A DNA stretch of 36,498 bases from Thermomicrobiales bacterium. GTDB taxonomy: Bacteria; Chloroflexota; Chloroflexia; Thermomicrobiales; UBA6265. The translations under genes were made by a program, and so were the position numbers. The stretch's first letter is position 1, and each line of letters begins with the position of its first letter. The DNA lies in contig JADYYO010000199.1 in the NCBI GenBank assembly GCA_020853615.1, positions 1-36,498 of the forward strand, written 5' to 3'. Positions 1 to 8,572 of this stretch are shown in pieces. The notes under the pieces were generated by a model. The model did no database searches, was not told where the DNA came from, and saw only the letters and a program-made list of their open reading frames with translations.

Positions 1-2
1 CC

Positions 3-848
3 GGGAAGGTGGCCATCATCACGGGCGCGGCGCGCGGCATCGGCCGGTCCGCGGCCGTCGCCATGGCGCGCGAGGGCGCCAGTATCGCCGGGTTCGACAT
101 CGCCGGGCCGGTGAGCAGCACCACCGAGGTCACGCCCGCCACGCCGGACGACCTGGCCGAGACCGGGAATCGCGTCCGCGGCGAAGGCGCGGAGTGGCTC
201 GCGGAGGTTGTCGATCAACGCGAAATCGAGGCGCTGCGGGCCAGCGTGCAAACCGTGCGTGATCGCTTCGGGCACATCGACATCGTCTTTGCCAACACCG
301 GCATCCAGGCGTTCAAGCCGATCGCCGAGATGGACGACCACGACTGGAACGACCAGATCGAGACCAACCTGACCGGCACCGCCAACATGCTGCGAGCCGT
401 CGTCCCGGGGATGATCGAGCAGGGCTCCGGGCGCATCATCATCACTGGGTCGACCCAGGGCCGCCAGGGGATGGTGCACGGCGCGTCGTATTCCGCCTCG
501 AAGTGGGGTCTGATCGGGCTCATGAAATCGGCCGCGCTCGAACTGGGCGACTACGGGATCACCGTCAACGTCGTGATCCCGGGGCTGATCGATACGCCGC
601 TGACCCGGCACGAGGCGCGATATGCGCAGATCCTGCTGACCGCGGGCAAGGAGCCGTCGGGCGAGGTCGACAAGGATGAGCAGGCGGCGGAAGAGCAGAA
701 GGTCAAGGAGACGCCGCTGGGCGTGCCCTGGATCGAGCCGGACGATGTGGCGCCGGTCGTGGTCTTCCTCGCCTCCGACGACGCTCGCATGGTAACGGGC
801 GCGACCTACGACGTCACGGCCGGCTCCAGCGCGAACTACTCGGCGTAG
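3..848 (+). CDS. SDR family oxidoreductase, mycofactocin-coupled type (5' truncated by window edge)
   Basis: Short-chain dehydrogenase/reductase, an NAD(P)-dependent alcohol/carbonyl oxidoreductase. The frame is open to the window edge and begins Gly-Lys before VAIITGAARGIGRS, so the true start lies just upstream. Counting from the valine codon at 9, the Rossmann TGxxxGIG motif is at residues 5-12, and the catalytic Asn120, Ser148, Tyr161 and Lys165 (YSASK) are all present. After the second strand (FDIAG) there is an insertion, 'TPATPDDLAETGNRVRGEG', resembling the extra loop of the mycofactocin-coupled SDR subfamily (TIGR03971), which holds its nicotinamide cofactor tightly. No mycofactocin biosynthesis gene is in this window. 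The C-terminal GATYDVTAGSSANYSA is a normal SDR end. The substrate cannot be told from sequence. Confidence 0.9.
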   Translation, partial: GKVAIITGAARGIGRSAAVAMAREGASIAGFDIAGPVSSTTEVTPATPDDLAETGNRVRGEGAEWLAEVVDQREIEALRASVQTVRDRFGHIDIVFANTGIQAFKPIAEMDDHDWNDQIETNLTGTANMLRAVVPGMIEQGSGRIIITGSTQGRQGMVHGASYSASKWGLIGLMKSAALELGDYGITVNVVIPGLIDTPLTRHEARYAQILLTAGKEPSGEVDKDEQAAEEQKVKETPLGVPWIEPDDVAPVVVFLASDDARMVTGATYDVTAGSSANYSA

Positions 849-941
849 GCCGGAGGCTATCCCCGGGAACGGCCCCCAACGTGATCTCGGTGCGAAATGT
901 GCCCGCTCGCGGCCACGGCGGGCCAGCGACTGCTGGTCCGC

Positions 942-1379
942 TCACCGGCCAAGCACCACGTGCGGGCGGCTGGCGAGGGCGAGCAGGGCCGATGCGACCA
1001 TCGCGATGAGCACGCCGTTCGGGATGTGCAGCGCGGCCACCGTGGCGACCGTGCGACCGCTGAAGCCGAGCGCCGTCTGCCCGAACATCAACGCGAGCAG
1101 GGCGACGGCGAGCCCGAGGCGCGCCATGCCCTCGCCAGAGCGCCGCCAATCGACGAAGGCGAGCGCCGCGAGGACTGCCGCCGCGAGGAGGGCGAGGCCG
1201 CCGACCATGCCGTGAACGCGAATCAGGCCGATTTGACCAGTGAACCAACCCTGCCCGGCAAGGACCGCCATCGCCAGGATCAGGGTGGCGGTCAGGGCGG
1301 CAGTCACGCGACTCGCCAGCACCAATCCGACGCTCCGGATCTCGTCAGGCCGGGGCGGGAGTGTTTCGAAATCCTGCAC
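942..1379 (-). CDS. Small four-helix membrane protein (DUF6220-like)
   Basis: A 145-aa integral membrane protein with four hydrophobic segments at about 18-42, 52-73, 83-105 and 115-138. Conserved-looking polar residues sit in the helices: His near the start of helix 2 (RVHGMVGG) and His in helix 4 (ALHIPNGV). Spaced histidines of this kind recall heme-binding membrane families and DUF6220, but no catalytic function can be assigned. The start is GTG at 1379, preceded by AAGGAG at a good distance. It lies 42 nt downstream of the HsmA-like gene on the same strand, so the two probably form an operon. Confidence 0.65.
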   Translation of the reverse strand: MQDFETLPPRPDEIRSVGLVLASRVTAALTATLILAMAVLAGQGWFTGQIGLIRVHGMVGGLALLAAAVLAALAFVDWRRSGEGMARLGLAVALLALMFGQTALGFSGRTVATVAALHIPNGVLIAMVASALLALASRPHVVLGR

Positions 1380-1421
1380 GTGTCTTCTCTCCTTTTGCGC
1401 GGCGCTCGGCGCAAGGGGAAC

Positions 1422-1796
1422 TTACGCCAGCAAGCCCGTGTTGAGGACCATGCCAGTGACATAGGGGACCATCCAGATGACCCAGACGGCCACACTGAAG
1501 CGGCTAAAGCTTTCGAGCGCGTACTCTCGACCCCGGATCACCGTAACGGTAGCCCAGATGGTGTGCGCCGCCATCAGGATCAGCGCGATAAGCCCGGTTG
1601 CCGCGTGGAGATTGAGGTTGAAGCCGCTCCCGGCGATCTGGCTCATCTCCCGGGTCCCGATGAAATCGAAGATGAGGCCGGCCCAGAAGAACGCCAGGTG
1701 CCAGGGACATAGCCGTCCACTCATCTTCGAGGCCCAGACGCCGATCGTGTAGAGGATGAGCGCGATGGTGATGGTGATCACCGCGAACGCGAGCAT
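1422..1796 (-). CDS. HsmA family membrane protein
   Basis: A 124-aa membrane protein with about four helices. It matches the HsmA/TIGR03987 pattern as I remember it: N-terminal 'ALILYTIGVWASKMSGRL', then 'WHLAFFWAGLIFDFIGTREM', 'FNLNLHAATGLIALILMAAHTIWA' and a C-terminal 'FSVAVWVIWMVPYVTGMV'. The biochemical role of the family is not firmly known. The ATG at 1796 is chosen over longer upstream starts because AAAGGAG precedes it by about 8 nt and the hydrophobic domain starts immediately. It is the first gene of a two-gene minus-strand operon with the 4-TM protein downstream. Confidence 0.75.
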   Translation of the reverse strand: MLAFAVITITIALILYTIGVWASKMSGRLCPWHLAFFWAGLIFDFIGTREMSQIAGSGFNLNLHAATGLIALILMAAHTIWATVTVIRGREYALESFSRFSVAVWVIWMVPYVTGMVLNTGLLA

Positions 1797-2119
1797 GATT
1801 CTTGCTCCTTTCCTAGCAGCTATCGATGCTATCCGGTGCGGCCAGGGGCGCGCATCGAGGCCGTCGCTTGCGGCCCCTCGCGGCGAGGAGTCGAACATGC
1901 CGTGCTGGTCGCGCCGATTTCCCGGAGCCGCTCCCTGATCTCTACCCGTAAGGTTAGGGGGCGGGAGTCGTGGCGGAATCGTCCGCGAGGAGGAATCACC
2001 CGCGCTGTTCGATGGTCGCGAAATTGCATCCTTCAGCCGATGCGCACCGCCACCGCTCCGGCCAGACTTCCCCAGTGGCCGGCCGCGGGCAGCGGCCGAG
2101 CGAGAGGAGACGATCGCTG
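1797..2119. other. Divergent intergenic region between HsmA-like and MFS genes
   Basis: This 323-bp region separates the minus-strand HsmA operon from the plus-strand MFS operon and should hold both promoters. I see the two Shine-Dalgarno sites at its ends (AAAGGAG on minus, GAGAGGAG on plus). There is no convincing -35/-10 pair, repeat or conserved small ORF. Confidence 0.5.
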
Positions 2120-3790
2120 ATGAAGATGCCCGAGCGCGCCGTGCCGGCCCTTCCGGCGACTGACCGGCGACGCTGGTTCAGTCTGGTGGTCCTGGCGATG
2201 GGCCTGTCGATGATCGTGGTTGACGGCACGATCGTCAGCGTGGCACTCCCCGCGATCATCCGGGCCCTGCAGCTCGATCTGAGCGACGCCCTGTGGATCA
2301 ACGGCGTCTACTCCGTCGTCTTCGCCGCGTTGCTGCTGACCTCAGGGCGGCTCGGCGACCGCCTGGGGCGGCGGCGGCTCTTCGTGGCCGGCGTCGTCGT
2401 CTTCGTCGCGGGCAGCCTGGTGGCGGCACTCGCGCGCGACGCGCAGGCGCTAATTGCCGCACGGATCGTCCAGGGCGTCGGCGGCGCCTGCATCCTCCCG
2501 GCCACACTCTCGACCGTGAATGCCATCTTTCGCGGACGCGACCGGGTCGTGGCCTTCGCCGTCTGGGGAGCGGTGATCTCGGGGATGGCAGCGGTCGGGC
2601 CACTGCTCGGCGGCTGGCTGACGACCGCCTTCACCTGGCCGTGGATCTTCCTGGTCAACCTGCCGATTGGAGTACTCATCCTCGCCGGCGCGCTGCTGGT
2701 CGTTCCCGAGACCCGGGCCGGGATCGCCGCGCCCGGCCTGGACCTGGTGGGCCCGCTGTTGAGCACGCTCGGCTTTGGCGCCGTCATCTTCGCCTTGATT
2801 GAGGGAGGCACCTTCGGCTGGTGGCGGCCTCACGCCGCCCTGCAACTCCCCGGCTTCATCTGGCCGGCGACGGCCCCGATCGCGCCGATCCCAGTGATCG
2901 GCGCGATCGGCCTCCTCAGCCTCGGCCTGTTCATCCTCTGGGAGCGGCACCTCGCCCGCCGCGGCCGCTCCGCGATCCTCGATCTCCGGCTCTTCCGCAT
3001 CGCCACCTTCAGTTGGGGAAACCTCACCGCGCTCTGCGTGGCGATCGGCGAGTTCGGCCTCCTCCTGGTGCTGCCACTCTTCCTCGTCAACATTCTGGGG
3101 CTGACCACGCTGGGGGCCGGCCTGGTCCTCGCGGCCATGGCGCTCGGGGCATTCGGCGCCGGCGCTGCGGCGCGGCACGTAGCAGCGCGGCTCGGCGGGC
3201 CGCGGGTCGTGGTCCTCGGGCTCGCGATCGAGATGGGCGCGCTCGTGTTCGCCGCCCTGCTCCTCGGGCCGCGAGTCTCCCCGGTGCTGGTGGCGGTGCT
3301 GCTCGTCGGCTACGGGGCGGGGCTCGGCCTGGCCTCGGCCCAGCTCACAGGGACCGTCCTGGCCGACATCCCGGTCGAGCAATCGGGCCAGGGCTCGGCA
3401 ACACAGAGCGCGGTGCGCCAGCTCGGGGCGGCGTTGGGAACCGCTGTCCTGGGCGCCGTGCTGGCCGTCGCGCTCGCCCGTGACCTGCCCGCGCAGCTCG
3501 ACGCAGTCCCCGGCATTCCGCCGGCCGCTGCGCAACAGATCGCCGCGACGACCCGCGATTCGGTCGGCAGCGTCATCCCCGTCCTGCGCGCGGAAGGCGG
3601 CCAGGGTCGTCTCGGCGCGGCCGACCCCGCTGCCGCCGCCGCGCTCTCTGCCGGCTTCGCGCAAGCGACGCGAACCACCTTGTTCGCGGCAGCGATCTTC
3701 CTCCTCCTGGGGCTGCTGTTCTCCACCCGGCTGCTCGCGCGCGCCAATGCCTCCGCGGCCGTGGCGCACCCGGCCGCAGCGCCGCCATGA
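2120..3790 (+). CDS. DHA2-type (EmrB/QacA-like) MFS drug/metabolite exporter
   Basis: A 556-aa proton-driven exporter of the 14-helix DHA2 branch of the major facilitator superfamily. Motif D1 (VVDGTIVSVALPAI) is in helix 1, motif A (GRLGDRLGRRR) at about residues 76-86 and motif C (GMAAVGPLLGGWL) near 158-170. The start at 2120 is preceded by GAGAGGAG; an open frame extends upstream but lacks a better site. The stop overlaps the next gene's start as ATGA, so MFS, sensor kinase and response regulator form one translationally coupled operon. This arrangement resembles two-component-controlled antibiotic efflux units. The substrate is unknown. Confidence 0.92.
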   Translation: MKMPERAVPALPATDRRRWFSLVVLAMGLSMIVVDGTIVSVALPAIIRALQLDLSDALWINGVYSVVFAALLLTSGRLGDRLGRRRLFVAGVVVFVAGSLVAALARDAQALIAARIVQGVGGACILPATLSTVNAIFRGRDRVVAFAVWGAVISGMAAVGPLLGGWLTTAFTWPWIFLVNLPIGVLILAGALLVVPETRAGIAAPGLDLVGPLLSTLGFGAVIFALIEGGTFGWWRPHAALQLPGFIWPATAPIAPIPVIGAIGLLSLGLFILWERHLARRGRSAILDLRLFRIATFSWGNLTALCVAIGEFGLLLVLPLFLVNILGLTTLGAGLVLAAMALGAFGAGAAARHVAARLGGPRVVVLGLAIEMGALVFAALLLGPRVSPVLVAVLLVGYGAGLGLASAQLTGTVLADIPVEQSGQGSATQSAVRQLGAALGTAVLGAVLAVALARDLPAQLDAVPGIPPAAAQQIAATTRDSVGSVIPVLRAEGGQGRLGAADPAAAAALSAGFAQATRTTLFAAAIFLLLGLLFSTRLLARANASAAVAHPAAAPP

Positions 3791-5016
3791 CCGAAGCCCC
3801 GGGCGGAGGGCAGCCGATGTCCGCGCCGGCGCTCGCGCGGACCTTCGCTCGCCTCCGGCTCACGCTCAACCTGCTCGTCGTGGCGCTGACGGCGTTCGTC
3901 GTCGTGCGCGAAGCACCGCCGATCGATGATCGGGCCATTCTGAGCATCGCCCTCGCGCTGGTCTTCCTCGGTACCTATGCCGCCGGGGCGATTGCGCTTC
4001 GCGGATCGGCCGGCGGGCGAGGTGGGCTCGTCGGCGCGTGGCTCGCATTGCTGACGATCGAATCGCTAGCGCTCGGCTATCTCAGCCCCGACGCCGCCTA
4101 CCTCGTCTTTCCACTCTTTTTTCTCTACCTGCATCTGATTCCGGGTTGGTGGGGCGTAGCGACAGTCGCTGCCTGCACCATCCTTGCCATCTTGATCTCC
4201 GGGTTGGCGGGGCGAATGACCTCCGGCGGGGTCATCGGGCCGTCCGTCGCCGCGGCCGTGGCCATCGCGCTGGGTTTGGGATACCGCGCTCTGTATCGGG
4301 AAAATCTGGAACGGCAGCGGTTGATCGACGAGTTGCTCGCCACCCGCGAGGAGTTGTTCGAGCGAGAGCGCGAGGCGGGCGTCCTTTCCGAGCGCGCCCG
4401 GCTCGGGCGAGAGATCCACGACACGGTGGCGCAAGGATTGGCCAGCATCCATTTGCTGCTGCACGCGGCCGAGCGCGCCGATGGCGAGCGCCCGGGCATC
4501 GAGCATGTGCGACTGGCGCGAGAGACGGCGCTACTCAACCTGGAGGAGGCCCGCCGCTTCATTCGCGCTCTGACTCCGCCTGCCCTGGAGGATCAGACGC
4601 TCGTTTCGGCGTTGGAGCGGCTCGCCGGGTCGATACAACGGGCAAGCGCCTCTGGCGCGGGCGTGGAAGTCGTCGTGCGGGTTGTCGGTACTGCCATGCC
4701 GCTGCCCATGTCGATCGAGACCGCGTTGCTGCGCATCGCCCAAGGGGCGCTCGCGAATGTCATGCAGCACGCCGGCGCATCTCGGGTGATGATGACGCTG
4801 ACCTACATGGAGGATGCGGTGAACCTCGACATCGTCGATAACGGCAGCGGGTTCGACCCCGATGCCGCGCTGGCTGAAGCATGGAAGCACGGCGGCCATT
4901 CATTCGGGCTGGCAGCGATGCGCGAACGGGTGGCGCGCCTCGGAGGCGAGTTCAGCCTCGAATCGAGCCCGGGGGCGGGAACCGCGGTGGCCGTTACCTT
5001 TGGGTTCGAGACATGA
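3787..5016 (+). CDS. NarL/DesK-type membrane sensor histidine kinase
   Basis: A 409-aa sensor kinase with about five N-terminal membrane helices (roughly 24-40, 50-71, 81-98, 103-135, 145-166) and almost no extracellular domain, as in DesK/LiaS-like intramembrane sensors. A coiled linker (171-200) leads to a HisKA_3 domain with phosphoacceptor His211 in REIHDTVAQG. The HATPase_c domain has an N-box at Asn324 (NVMQHAG) and a G1 box DNGSGF at 351-356. The ATG at 3787 overlaps the MFS stop. An in-frame ATG at 3817 has a much stronger Shine-Dalgarno (GGCGGAGGG, 6 nt upstream) and may be the main start. It probably senses membrane stress or the exporter's substrate and phosphorylates the next gene's product. 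Confidence 0.92.
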   Translation: MTEAPGGGQPMSAPALARTFARLRLTLNLLVVALTAFVVVREAPPIDDRAILSIALALVFLGTYAAGAIALRGSAGGRGGLVGAWLALLTIESLALGYLSPDAAYLVFPLFFLYLHLIPGWWGVATVAACTILAILISGLAGRMTSGGVIGPSVAAAVAIALGLGYRALYRENLERQRLIDELLATREELFEREREAGVLSERARLGREIHDTVAQGLASIHLLLHAAERADGERPGIEHVRLARETALLNLEEARRFIRALTPPALEDQTLVSALERLAGSIQRASASGAGVEVVVRVVGTAMPLPMSIETALLRIAQGALANVMQHAGASRVMMTLTYMEDAVNLDIVDNGSGFDPDAALAEAWKHGGHSFGLAAMRERVARLGGEFSLESSPGAGTAVAVTFGFET

Positions 5017-5633
5017 TTCGCCTCCTGCTCGCGGACGACCATCCGGTCGTTCGCGCCGGTTTGCGCGCTCTCTTCGCGCCGGAAGCGGATATCGAGGTCG
5101 TCGCCGACGTGGGGACGGCGGCGGAGGCGGTCGATCTGGCAGCGCGGGAGCCGATCGACGTCGTTCTGATGGACCTGCAGTTTGGCGGCGCGATGCAGGG
5201 CGTCGATGCCACACGTCTGATCCGGGAGCAGGAGAATGCTCCCTTCGTGCTCGTGCTCACCAACTACGAAACGGATGCCGATATCCTCGGCGCGATCGAA
5301 GCGGGCGCCAGCGGCTATCTCCTGAAAGATACTCCGCCCGCCGAGCTGCTGGAGGCAGTCCGCGCGGCGACTGCCGGCCAGAGCGCACTGGCCCCGGCGG
5401 TGGTGACCCGGCTGATGAGCCGCGTTCAGATGCCAAACCAGCAGTTGACGCGGCGCGAAGCGGAGGTGCTGGCACTCGTGGCGGAGGGGAAGAGCAACCT
5501 GGAGATCGGTCGTCAGCTCTTCCTGAGCGAAGCGACGGTCAAGAGCCATCTGGCGCGCATCTTTTCGAAGCTGGATGTCGGGTCGCGCACGGCCGCCGTG
5601 GCGAAGGGGCGTGAGACCGGCGCCATCAGGTAG
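5013..5633 (+). CDS. LuxR/FixJ-type response regulator
   Basis: A 206-aa response regulator. The receiver domain (1-115) has the acidic pair Asp8-Asp9, phosphoacceptor Asp54 (VLMDL), Thr83 and Lys105 (LLKD). A LuxR-type helix-turn-helix (about 143-203) follows, with 'LTRREAEVLALVAEGKSNLEIGRQLFLSEATVKSHL' features. The start overlaps the kinase stop as ATGA, so the pair is translationally coupled, and the likely target is the operon's own promoter upstream of the MFS gene. Its last 8 bases overlap the 3' end of the convergent glycosyltransferase gene. Confidence 0.94.
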   Translation: MIRLLLADDHPVVRAGLRALFAPEADIEVVADVGTAAEAVDLAAREPIDVVLMDLQFGGAMQGVDATRLIREQENAPFVLVLTNYETDADILGAIEAGASGYLLKDTPPAELLEAVRAATAGQSALAPAVVTRLMSRVQMPNQQLTRREAEVLALVAEGKSNLEIGRQLFLSEATVKSHLARIFSKLDVGSRTAAVAKGRETGAIR

Positions 5634-6936
5634 CGGGCAAACGCCCCAGCGCGGCGCACGCCGCCCCGACGCCATCCTCTCGCCGGACCTCCTCCCCAAC
5701 GGCAGCCGCGCGCCGGCGGATGCTGGTCGTTTCCGTGAGAAGCCGGAGCGACCGGGCAACGCGGCTGGCGGTGTAGCGCTGGCGAAGAACGGTGCGCCCC
5801 ATGCCGAGCCGTTCGATGCGGCGCGCGTTGTCAAACTGGTCGTGGGCGAAGGGGACGATCAGCATCGGCTTGCCGGCGCGCATCGCCTCGGCGGTGGTGC
5901 CGATCCCGCCTTGATGGACGACGACCGAGGCGCGCGGGAAGAGCGCGGCGTGCGGCGCGTAGTCGACCGCGACGACGCCTTCGGGGAGCGACCCGGCCAG
6001 CGCCGCCGCGCCCGCGCCGGCCAGCAGCACCGCGCGTTGCCCAAGCCGCGCTGCCGCGCGAGCGCTCTCCTCATAGAAGCGGCCGGGCGTCATCACAGCC
6101 GACGAGCCGAGGGTGAAGACGATCGGCGGCAGCCCGGCCCCGAGAAAGTCTGCGAGCGCCGGTGAGAGTGGGCCGCCCGGTGGATCGAGGAAGGGAAAGC
6201 CGGTGACGACGGTCGGCTCCGGCCAGTCGGGCTGCGGCTGGGCGAGCAGGGGCGAGAAGAGGGCGAGCGTCAGCCACGGCGAGAAGCTGCCGAGGAGGGG
6301 ATCGGCGCTGCTCGGCGGCAACCCGATCTCCCGGCGCAGCTCCGCCAGCGGCCTGAACCAGGTGGCGGAACGGCGGACGTAGAGGCGCAGCGCCGGCTTC
6401 CAGAACCAGGGTCCGAGGAACGGCAGCCGGGAGAGGAGAGGGGCCTGCCCGAGGACGGGCGGATCGTGCACGGAGAAGAGGGCGATCGGCTGTAGGGCGG
6501 TCGAGACCCAGGGGATCCCCCGCGCCTCCGCCACGAGCGGGGTGATGAAGGTGAGGAGGTGAGAGACGAGAAGGTCGGCGTCAGACGCCGCGGCGAAGAG
6601 GTCCTCGTACGAATCGTGCAGGAAGGGGAGGACCGCGCGGCGGATCACCGCCTCCGTGCCGCGGCGCGGGTCCATCATGGCGCGCATCAGCTCCGGCATC
6701 TCCGCCGGCTCGGGCAGATCGGGGCGGATCGGCGCGAAGGCGATGCCTCGCGCCTCGACGATCTGCCGGTAGCGCTCGCTGGTGGCGATGACCGGCGCGT
6801 GGCCACGCGCGCTCAGCCCGATCGCAATGGCGAGATAGGGATAGAGATCGCCGAGCGAGCCGAAGGTCGTCAGGAGGATGCGCGCGGGCGCGCCGGGTGA
6901 CTGGCCTCCGGCGCCCATGGCTGTCGCTTCACGCAT
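5626..6936 (-). CDS. UGT-like glycosyltransferase (GT1/MGT family)
   Basis: A 436-aa GT-B glycosyltransferase of the UDP-glucuronosyl/macrolide glycosyltransferase type, which moves a sugar from a nucleotide-sugar to a small lipophilic acceptor such as a sterol, macrolide or carotenoid. The N-terminal Rossmann half starts 'RILLTTFGSLGDLYPYLAIAIGLSARGH', typical for the family. The C-terminal donor-binding half has 'FTLGSSAVMTPGRFYEES' and the signature 'VVHQGGIGTTAEAMRAGKPMLIVPFAHDQFDNA'. The start at 6936 follows AAGGAGG by about 11 nt. A much longer open frame continues upstream, but it is antisense to the divergent MFS gene and is not coding. The neighbouring exporter may export a glycosylated product (inference). 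Confidence 0.9.
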   Translation of the reverse strand: MREATAMGAGGQSPGAPARILLTTFGSLGDLYPYLAIAIGLSARGHAPVIATSERYRQIVEARGIAFAPIRPDLPEPAEMPELMRAMMDPRRGTEAVIRRAVLPFLHDSYEDLFAAASDADLLVSHLLTFITPLVAEARGIPWVSTALQPIALFSVHDPPVLGQAPLLSRLPFLGPWFWKPALRLYVRRSATWFRPLAELRREIGLPPSSADPLLGSFSPWLTLALFSPLLAQPQPDWPEPTVVTGFPFLDPPGGPLSPALADFLGAGLPPIVFTLGSSAVMTPGRFYEESARAAARLGQRAVLLAGAGAAALAGSLPEGVVAVDYAPHAALFPRASVVVHQGGIGTTAEAMRAGKPMLIVPFAHDQFDNARRIERLGMGRTVLRQRYTASRVARSLRLLTETTSIRRRAAAVGEEVRREDGVGAACAALGRLPAT

Positions 6937-6976
6937 CGTCCTGGCGCCTCCTTCGCGGGGTTCCATCTGTCGTGAT

Positions 6977-7086
6977 GATATGGCCGCGCCCCCGAGCGTG
7001 TCGTGTGCGTGAAGCGCAGGGTGTACTCGGCGTGGCGCCCGCGTTGGCGCGCTCTCCCCGTTGTGGTACACCCCATCGGCCATATC
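6977..7086. repeat. Nested inverted repeats in the glycosyltransferase/MFS divergent promoter region
   Basis: A perfect 10-bp pair, GATATGGCCG (6977-6986) and CGGCCATATC (7077-7086), encloses a second perfect 8-bp pair, GGGTGTAC (7019-7026) and GTACACCC (7066-7073). They lie in the 174-bp region between divergent genes, where a shared operator or DNA loop would be expected. No regulator gene is adjacent, and chance cannot be excluded for either pair alone. Confidence 0.4.
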
Positions 7087-7110
7087 TGGCGTATCGGAAG
7101 CGAGCATCAG

Positions 7111-8532
7111 GTGACCCTGTCCCGTCCAGACCAGCGGATCGTCGTCGCGGTTGTTTACGTCGCCGCGATGCTGATGAACACCCTCGACTCGACTATCGTT
7201 AACGTCGCGCTGGCCACCCTCGGCCGGGAGTTCGGCGTCCCGCCGATTACCACCGAGGCGGTCGTCGTCGGCTATCTCGTCAGCCTCGCCGTCTTCATCC
7301 CGGCCTCTGGCTGGCTGGGCGACCGCTTCGGCACCAAGCGGATCTTCCTGCTCGCGCTGGCGATTTTCGTCATCGCCTCCGCGCTCTGCGGCCAGGCCCA
7401 AAGCCTCGAAGAGTTGATCGCCTTTCGGGTGCTGCAGGGAGCCGGCGGCGGGCTGATGACCCCGGTCGGCATGGCGATGCTCTACCGCACCTTCCCCCCG
7501 CGGGAGCGGGTCGCGGTCGGCCGCATCCTCATGTTCGCCACCATCTTCGGCCCGGCCTCTGGGCCGATCATCGGCGGTCTGCTGATCGAGCATCTCTCCT
7601 GGCGCTGGGCCTTCTACGTCAACGTTCCGGTCGGGCTCATCGCCTTCCTGGTCGGCATCCTCTTCCTGCACGAGCATCGCGAGCCGGCGCCGGGCCAGTT
7701 CGACCTCCCCGGCTTCCTTCTGGGCGGCATCGGGCTCGGCCTCGCCATGTTCGCCCTCAGCGAGGGGCCGGCACGGGGATGGACTTCGCCGATGATCCTC
7801 GGCTCGGGCGTCGCGGGGGTGGTGATGCTCGTGGCATTCGTCGTTGTCGAACTGCGGACGCCCGACCCAATGGTCGATCTGCGACTGCTTGGCAACCGCC
7901 TCTTCCGCACCACGCAGGTCGTCTCCTTCTTCGGGTCGGGCGGCTTCATCGGGGTCCTCTTTCTGATCCCCCTCTTCCTGCAGGAGGTGCAGGGCGCCTC
8001 GCCCCTCGAGTCGGGCCTGACGACCTTCCCCGAGGCGATCGGCGTCGTCGCGTCGACGCAGCTCGTCGCGCGGCTCTACCCCAGGGTCGGCCCGCGGCGG
8101 CTGATGTGCTTCGGCCTGCTGATGGTCGCCGTCTCGATCGTCCTGATGGCGATGATCGGGCTCACTTCGGGGCCGTGGGTGATGCGGGTGCTGATGTTCC
8201 TGGTCGGCGCCGGCATGGCCTACATCTTCCTGCCAAATCAGGCGGCGAGCTTGGCGACGATCACGCGCGCGCAAACGGGCCGGGCGACGACGATCTCCAA
8301 CGTCCAGCGCCAGCTCGGGGCGGCGCTCGGCGTCGCGGCGCTGAGCAGCGTGATCGCGGCGATGGGCGGCGGCGGCGGGCAGGGAGACCTCGGCGGCTAC
8401 CGGGCCGCGCTCTTCGTCGCCGCCACGCTCTCGCTCATCGGCGCGATCTCGGCGCTCTGGGTGCCCGACGAGGAGGCGTGGGAGACGATGGTGCAGCGGA
8501 GCAGCCAGCCCGTGACGCTAACGGCGGAGTAG
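7111..8532 (+). CDS. DHA2-type (EmrB-like) MFS exporter
   Basis: A 473-aa, 13- to 14-helix MFS transporter. Motif D1 (LDSTIVNVALATL) is in helix 1, motif A (GWLGDRFGTKR) at about 67-77 and motif C (GPASGPIIGGLL) near 150-160; the C-terminal half repeats the fold. I chose GTG at 7111, preceded by GGAAGCGAG, because helix 1 begins shortly after. An ATG 36 codons upstream gives an arginine-rich extension with no sign of being real. It is divergent from the glycosyltransferase and convergent with the PAS kinase 40 bp downstream. A drug or metabolite export role is inferred from family only. Confidence 0.88.
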   Translation: MTLSRPDQRIVVAVVYVAAMLMNTLDSTIVNVALATLGREFGVPPITTEAVVVGYLVSLAVFIPASGWLGDRFGTKRIFLLALAIFVIASALCGQAQSLEELIAFRVLQGAGGGLMTPVGMAMLYRTFPPRERVAVGRILMFATIFGPASGPIIGGLLIEHLSWRWAFYVNVPVGLIAFLVGILFLHEHREPAPGQFDLPGFLLGGIGLGLAMFALSEGPARGWTSPMILGSGVAGVVMLVAFVVVELRTPDPMVDLRLLGNRLFRTTQVVSFFGSGGFIGVLFLIPLFLQEVQGASPLESGLTTFPEAIGVVASTQLVARLYPRVGPRRLMCFGLLMVAVSIVLMAMIGLTSGPWVMRVLMFLVGAGMAYIFLPNQAASLATITRAQTGRATTISNVQRQLGAALGVAALSSVIAAMGGGGGQGDLGGYRAALFVAATLSLIGAISALWVPDEEAWETMVQRSSQPVTLTAE

Positions 8533-8572
8533 GCCGCTCCGCATGATGCCACCCCGGCGGCGCGCGATCGGG

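Noticed and set aside
6937-8274. Upstream extension of the glycosyltransferase frame (to 882 aa)
   Set aside because: The extension is antisense to the divergent MFS gene, is rich in Asp, Glu, Arg and His as expected from a GC-rich shadow frame, and has no ribosome-binding site.
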